33,399 bases of DNA from Stramenopiles sp. TOSAG23-3 (taxonomy: Eukaryota; Sar), in assembly GCA_900128585.1 (NCBI GenBank), contig LT642209.1:1-33399 (forward strand), written 5' to 3'. The notes beneath the pieces are model-generated. The model did not search any database. It was not told the origin of the DNA and saw only the letters and a program-made list of their open reading frames with translations. Of the stretch, positions 8,612-16,732 are shown in pieces. The first letter of the stretch is position 1. Each line of letters opens with the position of its first letter. Both the position numbers and the translations under genes were made by a program.

Positions 8612-9001
8612 TTATACCTCGCTTCTACAATTTGGGCATGTACTGTTATTTCTCAACCATGGGGATATGCAATCTTTGTGAAATGCGTGTGACACTTCAT
8701 TATCGCATGGTAATCTAGTAATCTTCTCTCCTTTTTTTATTGGTTTTTGACATATAGTACAATCTGGTAAGTCGCACTCAGCGGCGTAAGTTGGATATTT
8801 AGATTTAGGACTCTCCTCTGGAGCCTCTGGAGTTTGCCAAAAACTGTCGGTCTCAGGAAGCCAAAAATTATCTTCGAACGCTTCAAGTATAGCAGACGTT
8901 ACGGTAGGTGCTCTATTTGCTTGTACGACCGGGGGTTCTTCAGAAACGGGGATGGTAACCCAACCTCTACCAGTTATATATTGTAATGTGTAGGCACTCA
9001 T
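8612..9001 (-). CDS. RING-H2 finger protein (129 aa)
   Basis: A C-terminal RING-H2 domain: CTIC at about 80-83, LPCDNEVSHAFHKDC around 97-111 and CPNC near the end (about 122-125). The first 75 residues are low-complexity and rich in Pro, Glu and Thr. Putative E3 ubiquitin ligase by domain; substrate unknown. TATATAAG lies 20-25 nt before the start, inside the 3' end of the upstream small gene. Confidence 0.85.
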   Translation of the reverse strand: MSAYTLQYITGRGWVTIPVSEEPPVVQANRAPTVTSAILEAFEDNFWLPETDSFWQTPEAPEESPKSKYPTYAAECDLPDCTICQKPIKKGEKITRLPCDNEVSHAFHKDCISPWLRNNSTCPNCRSEV

Positions 9002-9027
9002 TTATACATACAGTTTAGACTTATATA

Positions 9028-9177
9028 CTAACCACCACATAACATACATCCCAACTTTTCAAGACACCCTACTTCCTCCTCTTCTTCTTGTTGTCCTATA
9101 GCAATACTGTTCCCTCCACCGGGTGCAGGAGCTACGGAACCTTTATTCCCAACATTTACGGTTATTGTATTTCCCAT
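9028..9177 (-). CDS. Small protein with N-myristoylation signal (49 aa)
   Basis: It starts MGNTITVNVG, fitting the glycine-2 N-myristoyltransferase consensus, though residue 6 is Thr. The middle is Gly/Pro/Ala-rich (APAPGGGNSIAIG), followed by five glutamates and a Cys-containing end (VGCLEKLGCMLCGG) that could be palmitoylated. Together these suggest a lipid-anchored membrane protein. TATATATATG is 15-25 nt upstream. It neighbours another predicted myristoylated protein on the same strand. Confidence 0.65.
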   Translation of the reverse strand: MGNTITVNVGNKGSVAPAPGGGNSIAIGQQEEEEEVGCLEKLGCMLCGG

Positions 9178-9211
9178 TTTTTAATTTTATTTACATATAT
9201 ATACATGGATT

Positions 9212-9430
9212 TTAAACGAAGTCTCCTTCATCAATGTAGACGGTCTCGTACGACTCTTTTGGTTCTAGCGGAACAACGGTTGACATCTTTTCTTTTTTCT
9301 GAAATTTGGACAGGACAGCTTTTTTTATTGTGGTTTCTACGCTCTCTTCCTCTTGATCCACAGGATCTTCCTCTTCTTCGTCTGGGGGCAGGGGCATAGG
9401 ATGGACTTGCAAGCTTACTCGACATCCCAT
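9212..9430 (-). CDS. Small protein with dual-acylation signal (72 aa)
   Basis: Start chosen at MGCRVSLQ: Gly2, Cys3 and Ser6 form a textbook myristoylation plus palmitoylation signal. An earlier in-frame start would destroy it. An acidic stretch follows (PPDEEEEDPVDQEEES, about 15-30), then a lysine-rich part and an acidic end. Probably peripheral on membranes. AAATATAAATAC precedes the start by about 20-25 nt. Function unknown. Confidence 0.65.
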   Translation of the reverse strand: MGCRVSLQVHPMPLPPDEEEEDPVDQEEESVETTIKKAVLSKFQKKEKMSTVVPLEPKESYETVYIDEGDFV

Positions 9431-9457
9431 TTTTTTAATTATCAAAGGTATTTATAT

Positions 9458-9673
9458 TTAAACATTCAGTGATCCACGTATTTTGTTTGCATTAATATTT
9501 CTGCGTATTCTTTCGCGTCGTAATATACCCTGTCTACACCGGTTCACTACGTAAATAAACACCAACATCCAATATAAATAAAATGAGAGTTGTTGATGGA
9601 AACTTTTATAATTATAATATAAAAGAAGAGATACGATAGACAAAATGAAAATACATATATCTGCCCATACCAT
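9458..9673 (-). CDS. Small two-helix membrane protein (71 aa)
   Basis: Two hydrophobic helices (about residues 2-20 and 30-44) are followed by an arginine-rich tail (RCRQGILRRERIRRN), so the C-terminus is probably cytosolic. Its TATAAATATTAA box overlaps the final codons and stop of the RING gene upstream (…YKY stop). Function unknown. Confidence 0.65.
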   Translation of the reverse strand: MVWADICIFILSIVSLLLYYNYKSFHQQLSFYLYWMLVFIYVVNRCRQGILRRERIRRNINANKIRGSLNV

Positions 9674-9687
9674 TTAAAAATTATTTC

Positions 9688-9945
9688 TTAATATTTATAC
9701 TGCATAAATTGTCCTTTTCGATACCGTTTTGGCCTCCACCGCATGGCGGGTTCTCCGCCCGATAATAGCCATTCAATGTAAAATGATTGCTTTCTTGTCT
9801 TCATCGGTAGAATAATTTTGGAACGACATATAACACAAGTAGTGTGCGTTTTTATCAGTATGTTGTGACACTGTTTGCACCAAGTGTGTCCACAAGGGTT
9901 TGTAAATATACTCTCTTTCGTTTCAAGACATATAGGACATTCCAT
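9688..9945 (-). CDS. Short RING-finger protein (85 aa)
   Basis: The RING begins at residue 3: CPIC (3-6), PCGHTWCKQC (18-27), CVIC (37-40). The remainder is a basic tail with aromatic residues. It is nearly a bare RING domain, so it may act as an adaptor-free E3 or a dominant modulator of host E3s. The 3' end doubles as the promoter of the next gene. Confidence 0.85.
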   Translation of the reverse strand: MECPICLETKESIFTNPCGHTWCKQCHNILIKTHTTCVICRSKIILPMKTRKQSFYIEWLLSGGEPAMRWRPKRYRKGQFMQYKY

Positions 9946-10024
9946 ATACTACTTTAAAATACCTATAGATACATAGAAAAATTAAATTAATGTACATATA
10001 TGTATTGGGTATTCCTTTACAGAT

Positions 10025-10171
10025 ATGCTCCGGGTTTTATTCGGAATGGGTGTAGGAATTTATTTGGCTCAGAATTACAATGTTCCCAACGCAAAATTAT
10101 TTGTAAATACTATGTTGCTATACTTAAAAGACTTTGAAAAGAATCTTCAAGAGAAAGACAAGAAATCGTAA
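10025..10171 (+). CDS. Microprotein resembling mitochondrial STMP1 / DUF4535
   Basis: A 48-aa protein: a short hydrophobic N-terminal helix with Gly spacing (LFGMGVGIYLA, about 5-15), then QNYNVPN, then a charged amphipathic C-terminal half ending KDKKS. The stretch GIYLAQNYNVPN closely matches the hallmark of the STMP1 (short transmembrane mitochondrial protein 1, DUF4535) family, and the overall length matches too. Family members sit in the inner mitochondrial membrane near respiratory complexes. A viral copy would be expected to act on host mitochondria, which is inference. It is the only plus-strand gene in a minus-strand run. Its last 62 nt overlap the convergent gene. Confidence 0.6.
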   Translation: MLRVLFGMGVGIYLAQNYNVPNAKLFVNTMLLYLKDFEKNLQEKDKKS

Positions 10172-10922
10172 GTTCTGTCTTCACATCTTTGTAATATACG
10201 GAATCATTATCGTCCTTGAATTTGTCAAAAGTGGTTTGAATCTCTTCACTTTTATCTAACTCCAGAGCTTGCTCCAATAGAGCTACTTTTTGTCCACAAT
10301 CGTCATCTGCTAGTGACTCTGCCAAATGCTTTAGAGTCAAAGCATAACGTCGATTTAACTGACTGTATTCTAACTTCTTCCATGTGCGCGATGCAATCTC
10401 CATTAACTGATACGACATTCGAATTGGCGAGAGAACCTGTTTAAAAGTGTACATGTTATAGTAGTAATCGCTAGCAAATTGTAGCGCTTTTGCCAAGTGA
10501 TACCTGTATTGTAAAATGTGCAACATGCTAATATCAGGGTCTTTCCATACATAATTGTTTAAGGCGAGAATGGCCTGCAATTCATGTTTCACGGCCGTGG
10601 AGAACCACTTCTTTGCTTCTTTTGGTTCTTTAGAAACCCCATTGTCATGAGCCCATTTGGACATCAGGGTCAGAATGTGAAGCTTTTCAAAATTCCAGCA
10701 AGAGGAACTTTTGCCATTCCATACGAAGAGTAGTGGATGTTTTGTTGTAGTGGTAGGTACCGCAATTTTACTTAATAATTTATAATACTCGTCGGCTTTG
10801 GAATACATATTCTCATTGTGTTGTACGCCCTGTGCTATCTTACGACGTAGTTCAGACGCTTTAATAAGCTGCCTGTTGTTAAAGTTAACATGACGCTCAA
10901 AAAAGATAGGAGACGTTTTCAT
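10110..10922 (-). CDS. Possible BRO1-domain (ALIX-like) protein (270 aa)
   Basis: Largely alpha-helical, with a tetratricopeptide-like feel. The segment YYKLLSKIAVP...LLFVWNGKSSSCWNFEKLHILTLMSKWA (about 47-91, written in parts) resembles the BRO1 pattern: an aromatic/Trp strand, then a helix with Glu followed by a helix ending with Ala. The following EAKKWFSTAVKH helix also fits. BRO1 domains bind ESCRT-III proteins. At 270 aa it is shorter than cellular BRO1 domains (about 370), so the assignment is tentative; a TPR-like helical repeat is the alternative. TATAAATATA lies 15-25 nt before the start. Confidence 0.45.
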   Translation of the reverse strand: MKTSPIFFERHVNFNNRQLIKASELRRKIAQGVQHNENMYSKADEYYKLLSKIAVPTTTTKHPLLFVWNGKSSSCWNFEKLHILTLMSKWAHDNGVSKEPKEAKKWFSTAVKHELQAILALNNYVWKDPDISMLHILQYRYHLAKALQFASDYYYNMYTFKQVLSPIRMSYQLMEIASRTWKKLEYSQLNRRYALTLKHLAESLADDDCGQKVALLEQALELDKSEEIQTTFDKFKDDNDSVYYKDVKTELTISCLSLEDSFQSLLSIAT

Positions 10923-10943
10923 TTACAGTGTCATATCATATAT

Positions 10944-11132
10944 TTATACTATAATACACGCATCTGCTTCCACTTCTTGAGTCTCTACATTGACGCCATG
11001 TTTCTTTGCTATTGATTCAATCTTCTTTAACTTCTTCTTTATTGTCTTATTTTCTGCCATCAGTACTAGCACTTTGGATTCCAATTCATTTACAAAATCG
11101 AGCAATTCTGTATCTTGACGTATAACTGACAT
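10944..11132 (-). CDS. Short coiled-coil protein ending in a CaaX box (62 aa)
   Basis: Heptad-like pattern over residues 9-45 (ELLDFVNELESKVLVLMAEN and KKLKKIESIAKK). The protein ends ACIIV, so the last four residues CIIV fit a CaaX prenylation signal. A prenylated coiled coil would be held at membranes, where it may tether or dimerise. CTATAAATATA is 15-25 nt upstream, shared with the divergent gene at 11178. Confidence 0.6.
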   Translation of the reverse strand: MSVIRQDTELLDFVNELESKVLVLMAENKTIKKKLKKIESIAKKHGVNVETQEVEADACIIV

Positions 11133-11177
11133 TTAATCAAAAACAAAGTTATATTTATAGCCATGTACATACAATAA
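11133..11177. promoter_or_regulatory. Bidirectional TATA element
   Basis: A single TATATTTATAG (about 11150-11160) sits between the divergent starts at 11132 and 11178 and reads CTATAAATATA on the other strand. It is at a workable distance from both start codons, so one near-palindromic element may serve both genes. Confidence 0.55.
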
Positions 11178-11696
11178 ATGGAATTTGTAGCAGGCGCTTT
11201 ATCCCAACTTACCGCTGGCGTAGTTGCATGGGGTTTGGTCGATTTACTTAAATTCTGGAAAACTCAAAATTTTTATGTGAACCAACAAGTGATGCAAATG
11301 CAAGCCCACTACTTGAACAAAGATGCCCTTATTCGTGCTGCTAAAGGGAGAACACATCAGGTAGTAGAAAAAATATTCGAACAGTACGAAAGCACCATCC
11401 GAGCCAAGACATGTTGTTGGGTGAAAACAGACAAATTGTACCTTGTGCAGATGAAACGTGATAAGGTGAAGGTAGGTACCAAATGGGAAAACCCGGGATG
11501 CTATGTTCATAGGGGATTCTTCCCACCATCTATGCCAATATACAAAAGCATGGAAAAATGTACTAAACCAATTGACACGACAAACAGCGTTAGTGTCACA
11601 GAGAATGCAACATTGGTATCCGCATGGAACCAAATGGAATTTTTGGTTTTGCAGTTGGAAGCACTGGAACAGGATATGGCAGCAATAAAATTGTAA
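11178..11696 (+). CDS. Unknown protein with N-terminal hydrophobic segment (172 aa)
   Basis: Family not recognised. Residues 2-25 are hydrophobic with a Trp (FVAGALSQLTAGVVAWGLVDLL), possibly a membrane anchor, and the rest is soluble-looking with Cys pairs (AKTCCWVK, ENPGCYV). It ends in a helix-rich segment. Its stop is only 2 nt before the PCNA ATG, so the two may share a transcript, although PCNA could also have an internal promoter. Confidence 0.7.
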   Translation: MEFVAGALSQLTAGVVAWGLVDLLKFWKTQNFYVNQQVMQMQAHYLNKDALIRAAKGRTHQVVEKIFEQYESTIRAKTCCWVKTDKLYLVQMKRDKVKVGTKWENPGCYVHRGFFPPSMPIYKSMEKCTKPIDTTNSVSVTENATLVSAWNQMEFLVLQLEALEQDMAAIKL

Positions 11697-11698
11697 AA

Positions 11699-12442
11699 AT
11701 GAAGTGCAAATTCACCGACTCAAAACAAATCTACGAAATATTCAAGTTTATCGCACAGTTTACAGATAATGTGAATCTGGTTTGTGGTGAAAATGGGATA
11801 AGTATATTTACGATGTCGTCCTGTCATACTGTGTTCGTAGACATGAATATGCCACAGAACTACTTCAAAGAGTACGAATGCACAGAAAGTTGCATTGTTG
11901 GTATATGTGTGCCTGTGTTACTTACTGCATTAACGAAAGCAAAATGTGACCTCAGCATGGAAGTAGTAGGAGATAAAGTGTTGTTTACACGCACAACCTC
12001 CGATGAAAGTATAAAATATTTGATCAAACAAATGAACATCGAAGACGACAACATGGAAATTCCATTGCTCCATGAAAACGTACATATGAAGGTCCCATAC
12101 GCTGTTTTGAAACGATGGAAAAAGTCCATACTGGATTTCACGAAATGCGGTGTAACCATTCGGCCGATGGCGGAGTGCGTGCACATAAGCAGCAAAGGCG
12201 ACGGTGGAGCAGTGGCCATGCAAACGCCCGTTCATTGCGACCACGTTACATATGTATCATTCAGTGATCCGTGCGAGATGACATTGGGAAATACCCTGTT
12301 AAGCAGAGGTATGAGTATTGGTGAGGTGAATCCTTCTGTAGAAATGGGTTACCAGAACGGTATGCCTTTTCGCATTGGTGTGAAACTCGGTGAAGGTTAC
12401 TTACAGGCATACATCGCCCCAAAATACTCTGATGACGAATAA
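11699..12442 (+). CDS. PCNA: Sliding clamp PCNA
   Basis: Homotrimeric DNA sliding clamp, 247 aa, the normal eukaryotic length is about 260. The start is the ATG giving MKCKFTDSKQIYEIFKFIAQF; an upstream extension of the frame overlaps the preceding gene and is not homologous to PCNA. Typical features: the first helix and VNLVCGENGISIFTMSSCHTV repeat half (about 25-46), the MNMPQNYFKEYEC stretch (about 48-60), LLTALTKAKCDLSMEV and a C-terminal LQAYIAPKYSDDE matching the clamp end. Its likely client is polB, whose C-terminus has a PIP-like motif. Confidence 0.93.
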   Translation: MKCKFTDSKQIYEIFKFIAQFTDNVNLVCGENGISIFTMSSCHTVFVDMNMPQNYFKEYECTESCIVGICVPVLLTALTKAKCDLSMEVVGDKVLFTRTTSDESIKYLIKQMNIEDDNMEIPLLHENVHMKVPYAVLKRWKKSILDFTKCGVTIRPMAECVHISSKGDGGAVAMQTPVHCDHVTYVSFSDPCEMTLGNTLLSRGMSIGEVNPSVEMGYQNGMPFRIGVKLGEGYLQAYIAPKYSDDE

Positions 12443-12474
12443 ACGAGGTATATATATGCTTTGAGTTTGGATAA

Positions 12475-12933
12475 ATGGCCCGTGTTGTTGCTGACGACGA
12501 AATTAATGCTCAACAAGAAGAACTTTCGGACGAAGAACTCAACGAAACATCCAATTTGATTGGGACAACACCGCCAAGGAAACCGTCTTGTAGGAAATCT
12601 TTATGTAAAGGTTTAATACTTAGTACAGCGGGTATTTTATTTTTACTTATGATGATACAGTTATGGAGTGACTACGGTACATACATTCAAACTCAAACCT
12701 TCCCTCCCAAGCTCATGTCGATGGGATCCTATTGTAGAAACGGTACACAGCAAGCGTCCTATCGCCCATTTGCTTGCGACTATATTGAAAAGTTAATTTG
12801 CATTGTTGAAAAGCCATCGTCTGTCTATGTACTCTCTACGCCACAATCTGACCATTCTTGGACCAACGACCAACTGGTTGTCGAGCCTCATACATCGCCC
12901 GAGTGCATTGATCTGATTGTATGGACTATATAA
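12475..12933 (+). CDS. Type II membrane protein with Cys-containing ectodomain (152 aa)
   Basis: An acidic N-terminal arm (EEELSDEELNET-like, about 15-27), a short Cys/Lys stretch, then one hydrophobic helix (GLILSTAGILFLLMMIQLW, about 46-64). About 85 residues outside follow, with four cysteines (SYCRNG, FACDY, LICIVE, PECIDL) and an N-glycosylation site (RNGT). The layout suggests a virion envelope or cell-surface protein. TATATATA lies 20-25 nt before the start. Its ending ACT ATA TAA also forms the TATA box of the next gene. Confidence 0.75.
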   Translation: MARVVADDEINAQQEELSDEELNETSNLIGTTPPRKPSCRKSLCKGLILSTAGILFLLMMIQLWSDYGTYIQTQTFPPKLMSMGSYCRNGTQQASYRPFACDYIEKLICIVEKPSSVYVLSTPQSDHSWTNDQLVVEPHTSPECIDLIVWTI

Positions 12934-12952
12934 CTTTGTATTTTTAAAACAT

Positions 12953-13048
12953 ATGGATAAACTTTTAGTCGCACTAACCTCTACTGTCGTAATATGTACA
13001 ATTTTATATTTTACAATTGAAAAAAAGAAAAAGAAAAGTGATTTATAA
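12953..13048 (+). CDS. Very small membrane protein (31 aa)
   Basis: A single helix (LLVALTSTVVICTILYFTI, residues 4-22) plus a poly-lysine tail (EKKKKKSDL). CTATATAAC, which contains the stop codon of the upstream gene, lies 20-25 nt before the ATG. The gene fills the gap before RPB2 exactly, which supports it being real. Function unknown. Confidence 0.5.
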   Translation: MDKLLVALTSTVVICTILYFTIEKKKKKSDL

Positions 13049-13054
13049 ACAAAA

Positions 13055-16000
13055 ATGGAAAAGTGGCAAGAAAGTATTGTCAAACGGTTTGTGAAAGAAA
13101 TTTCACTTACCAAACAGTTTACAGATTCTTTTGATGATTTTACACAATGCAGAGTAATGGAAATCATCTCGTTGATGAAGCCAATTAAGGCCCAAAGTCA
13201 AGACAACGCTATCACGCTCCGTCTTACAGGAGGGTCACTAAAGGCACCCATTATGCTCGAAAAGGATGGTACCGTTCGTCCCATCATGCCAAATGAATGC
13301 CGCACCAGAAATCTTACCTATTCTAGTCCATTGTACGTCGATATCCACGTTGAACGCCAAAAGGGAGAGAATACAGTCCTTCGTGATGTGTACATGGGCC
13401 GAATTCCCGTCATGGTATTTTCATCTCTATGTCACCTGTACGATAAAACGAAGCGTGTACCGAACGGGGAGTGCGATAAAGACCCCGGTGGTTATTTTAT
13501 TGTGAATGGCAATGAAAAATCCTTGGTCGGGCAAAAATCCTCTATGCACAATCGTATGATTACGTATTTTAAAAACGGGGTTTCAGCTTGTGCTGTGAAA
13601 TCAGAACGTAACAAACGTGTTCATGTTACTACTTTAAAATTCAAGGACAACACACCGATCAGCTGTACATTTCCGCGCTTGGAGGAAGAAATACCTGCCT
13701 TTACTTTGTTAATAGCAATGGGTATCAAAGTGGAGGAGATAAGGTCTGTATTCTCTACAGAAGAAAATGCATGTTTGGAAGCATCGTATAGAAATCTACC
13801 AGAGAGTGTTGAAGAGGCACGTTCCAAAATTAAAATTCGCGAAGTGTATAATGTTGGTCTTACGGAAAACGAACGTTTGGAGAATGCATTTCAAAATGTG
13901 CTCATACCGCACATGAAAGAAAACAAAGCTGTCTTTATCGTAGCGATGATAAAAGAATTATTGGCCGTCGCCACGGGTCAAATAAACCCGACAGACAGAG
14001 ACTCTGTGGCGAATCAGCGTGTAGAAACCTCCTCTACCCTCTTGTCTACGCTCTTTCTTCATTTGATCATTAAGCTTTGCAATGATATCAAGCTATTGTG
14101 TCAAAAGTCTCTTCCGAAGCTGAAACGCGGTATTACAGATGAAAAAATTCGATCGTGGCTGGCAAAGTCCAACACCATCACAGACGGTCTCCAATATTCG
14201 CTTGCAACAGGCAATTGGAATACCACTTTTGTAGACCGACAACAGCGTTGTGGGGTTGCACAAGCTCTACAGCGTTTGACATACATCAGCACTATTTCCC
14301 AATTGCGTAGGGTTTCATCTGCTGTAGACAAGACCCAAAAATTACCCAAACCGCGTTATTTGCATGGATCACACTGGGGGCGTTATTGTCCAGCGGAGAC
14401 ACCAGAGGGTGGACCATGTGGGCTAGAGACACAGCTTACTGTTCAATCGTACATATCGCTAAAACGTACCCCACAGGCCATTCGAAGAGTAATAAATCAA
14501 TACTTTTTGCCAACCTTTGACTTGAAACATACGATGGTCTTCATGAACGGCATATTGGAGGGCTGCACCAAAGATGCGATCAATTTGGTAAAAACTGTTC
14601 GGTATGCCAGACGTTCCGGTCAATTCGACAAAGATATTTCCGTCACGCACAAACCTTGGCGGCAGCAAATTCATATTTCGACTACTTCTGGTAGGATATG
14701 CAGACCATTACTGATCGTTGAAAACGGTGAGTGCGTGTATAAGAAGACCAAAGATGCAGATACCATGTCATTTCAGCAATTGATGTGTGAGGGCGTCATA
14801 GAATATCTCGACTGTGAAGAGGAAGACATAGCTCTGGTAGCTTTCTTTACAAAAGATATTACTAAAAGGCATACTCACTGTGAAATAAGCAACGCAATGA
14901 TGAACGGTTTATGTGCAGCCACCATTCCGTTTTCCGATCGTAATCCCGGTACAAGAAATACCTATCAATGTGCCATGGCAAAACAGGCTCAGGGGGTGAA
15001 CGCGTCTAACTTTCAGTTAAGAATGGACACCACCACCAATATTATGTGGTATGGTCAAAAGCCTCTGGTAACGACCGACTTGGCAAACGAATACGGTGTG
15101 CACGAACTCCCAACTGGTACTAACGCCATTGTTGCCATCATGTGCTATGAATCCTTTAACCAAGAGGATTCCATTATTGTAAATCAATCTGCATTGGACC
15201 GAGGCTTTGCCAGAGCAGATACATACAAAACCATCAAAGAGTCGTTAAGTGGAAAGGACAAATCCGTGTTCCAACGCCCTATAAAACGAAGAAGAGTCGG
15301 CAAATACAACAGTCTTGAAGAAGATGGAATGCTACGACCCGGCGTTACCGTCAAAACAGGCGATTGTATTATCGGAAAAGTTACATACGGAAAGAACACG
15401 AAAGAGGACAATTCGAAAATGGCGTCGTTTCCCGGAATGGTGGACAAAGTAACCATGTACCAAGAACGAAACGGTGACAAAGCAGTCAAAGTTAGAGTAC
15501 GACAAACACGTATTCCAGTCATTGGGGATAAATTTTCAAGTCGGCACGGACAAAAAGGCACTGTTGGAATGCTGTACCAACAAGAAGATATGCCCTATGA
15601 TATCGATGGTATTGTACCGGACATAATTATAAACCCCCATGCGATCCCGTCGCGTATGACCATTGGGCATTTGGTGGAATGTTTGACTGGTCAGGTAGGG
15701 TCACTAAAAGGTCTGATCGGAGACGCTTCGCCATTCAATGGTAGAAAAGTAGAAGATATTATGAACGAGTTGAAGCAAGCCGGGTTTAAACCTACAGGGG
15801 AAAAACAGCTATACTCAGGCTTTACCGGAAAACCCATCAAAGCCAAAATATTCATGGGTCCTACGTACTATCAGCGCTTGAAGCATATGGTAAATGACAA
15901 GATTCACGCACGAGGCAGAGGTCGAAGAAATCAATTGACACATCAACCAAATGACGGTCGCTCCAACGGTGGTGGTTTGAGAGTAGGTGAGATGGAGAAA

Positions 16001-16171
16001 GACTCGTTCAATGCACATGGTGTACCATTTGTTATTAACGAAAGAATGTGTATTTCGTCGGACGCGCATGAAATCACAGTGAAGGGAAAGAAGGTTACTA
16101 TACCGTACGCGGCAAAATTGTTGATAGATGAATTGCAAAGTATGTGTATTAAAGTAGACTTAAAAGTTTAG
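13055..16171 (+). CDS. RNA polymerase subunit RPB2
   Basis: Second-largest subunit of a eukaryote-like RNA polymerase, 1038 aa (cellular RPB2 is about 1200). Landmarks in order: GGYFIVNGNEKSLVGQ near 145, RYCPAETPEGGPCGL near 442, a region with NQEDSIIVNQSALDRG near 700, GDKFSSRHGQKGTVG near 824, NPHAIPSRMTIGHL near 857 and NDGRSNGGGLRVGEMEKD near 967. The protein continues through ISSDAHEITVKGKKVTIPYAAKLL to the end without the usual four-cysteine zinc ribbon between ISSDA and IPYA, so the clamp zinc-binding element is missing. The partner RPB1 is not in this window. Confidence 0.97.
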   Translation: MEKWQESIVKRFVKEISLTKQFTDSFDDFTQCRVMEIISLMKPIKAQSQDNAITLRLTGGSLKAPIMLEKDGTVRPIMPNECRTRNLTYSSPLYVDIHVERQKGENTVLRDVYMGRIPVMVFSSLCHLYDKTKRVPNGECDKDPGGYFIVNGNEKSLVGQKSSMHNRMITYFKNGVSACAVKSERNKRVHVTTLKFKDNTPISCTFPRLEEEIPAFTLLIAMGIKVEEIRSVFSTEENACLEASYRNLPESVEEARSKIKIREVYNVGLTENERLENAFQNVLIPHMKENKAVFIVAMIKELLAVATGQINPTDRDSVANQRVETSSTLLSTLFLHLIIKLCNDIKLLCQKSLPKLKRGITDEKIRSWLAKSNTITDGLQYSLATGNWNTTFVDRQQRCGVAQALQRLTYISTISQLRRVSSAVDKTQKLPKPRYLHGSHWGRYCPAETPEGGPCGLETQLTVQSYISLKRTPQAIRRVINQYFLPTFDLKHTMVFMNGILEGCTKDAINLVKTVRYARRSGQFDKDISVTHKPWRQQIHISTTSGRICRPLLIVENGECVYKKTKDADTMSFQQLMCEGVIEYLDCEEEDIALVAFFTKDITKRHTHCEISNAMMNGLCAATIPFSDRNPGTRNTYQCAMAKQAQGVNASNFQLRMDTTTNIMWYGQKPLVTTDLANEYGVHELPTGTNAIVAIMCYESFNQEDSIIVNQSALDRGFARADTYKTIKESLSGKDKSVFQRPIKRRRVGKYNSLEEDGMLRPGVTVKTGDCIIGKVTYGKNTKEDNSKMASFPGMVDKVTMYQERNGDKAVKVRVRQTRIPVIGDKFSSRHGQKGTVGMLYQQEDMPYDIDGIVPDIIINPHAIPSRMTIGHLVECLTGQVGSLKGLIGDASPFNGRKVEDIMNELKQAGFKPTGEKQLYSGFTGKPIKAKIFMGPTYYQRLKHMVNDKIHARGRGRRNQLTHQPNDGRSNGGGLRVGEMEKDSFNAHGVPFVINERMCISSDAHEITVKGKKVTIPYAAKLLIDELQSMCIKVDLKV

Positions 16172-16372
16172 ACGCATGTCACGATCGATTGGAACTGTAC
16201 TTACTGGCTCGTATCTTCCGTAATACACAACATCCGTATCGTAATATCCATAGCCACCGAGCGGTAACCACAGCAATAAAATGAACCATAAAAACGGATT
16301 TATCCATAAGCCCAAAACTATAGCCAAAAATAATATAAAGAAGGCTCCACCGCCGTAATAACGATATCTCAT
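16160..16372 (-). CDS. Small hydrophobic membrane protein (70 aa)
   Basis: Two close hydrophobic helices (about residues 9-24 and 26-38) rich in Trp and Leu, followed by a Tyr/Gly-rich tail (GGYGYYDTDVVYYGRYEP). Overlaps the 3' end of RPB2 by 12 nt. TATATAAG is about 20 nt upstream of the start. Function unknown. Confidence 0.65.
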   Translation of the reverse strand: MRYRYYGGGAFFILFLAIVLGLWINPFLWFILLLWLPLGGYGYYDTDVVYYGRYEPVSTVPIDRDMRLNF

Positions 16373-16398
16373 TTCTACATATAATTTAAACTTATATA

Positions 16399-16674
16399 CT
16401 AAAATGTGGTCAATAATGGCTGTTTCTCTGGCAAACGATTTTCCAACTCATCGATGCGATCGCTCAATTTCTTCATTTCACAGTTTAACAGCAATTGCAT
16501 CAGTGTCATGATCAAAATAAACGCAACCATCAACCATGCGCTTTCTTCGGAATATTGCATCAAAAACTCAGTGGTGGTCTTGAAAATTTCTGTATTGTTA
16601 TTGTCAATTTGAACGTTGTGGTTAAAGGTTCTTATATGGCGGTTAAAGGTTTGGATATCAATTGTATCTTCCAT
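16399..16674 (-). CDS. Single-helix membrane protein with coiled coil (91 aa)
   Basis: Started at MEDTIDIQTF. Residues 1-45 are polar, a hydrophobic helix follows (WLMVAFILIMTLMQLLL, about 47-63), then a heptad-like segment (KKLSDRIDELENRL) and a Pro-containing end (PEKQPLLTTF). It may oligomerise in a membrane. Similar in plan to the gene at 24480, in the opposite order. Confidence 0.65.
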   Translation of the reverse strand: MEDTIDIQTFNRHIRTFNHNVQIDNNNTEIFKTTTEFLMQYSEESAWLMVAFILIMTLMQLLLNCEMKKLSDRIDELENRLPEKQPLLTTF

Positions 16675-16732
16675 TTTTAAGACACACATTTTACTTAAAT
16701 ACTACCATATAAGTAGATCTATTATTTAATTA

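Noticed and set aside
11624-11698. Extended start of PCNA
   Set aside because: The extra 25 codons overlap the upstream gene and are not PCNA-like; the ATG at 11699 gives the family N-terminus.
11860-12244. Two minus-strand frames inside PCNA
   Set aside because: Shadows of a conserved gene with no independent support.
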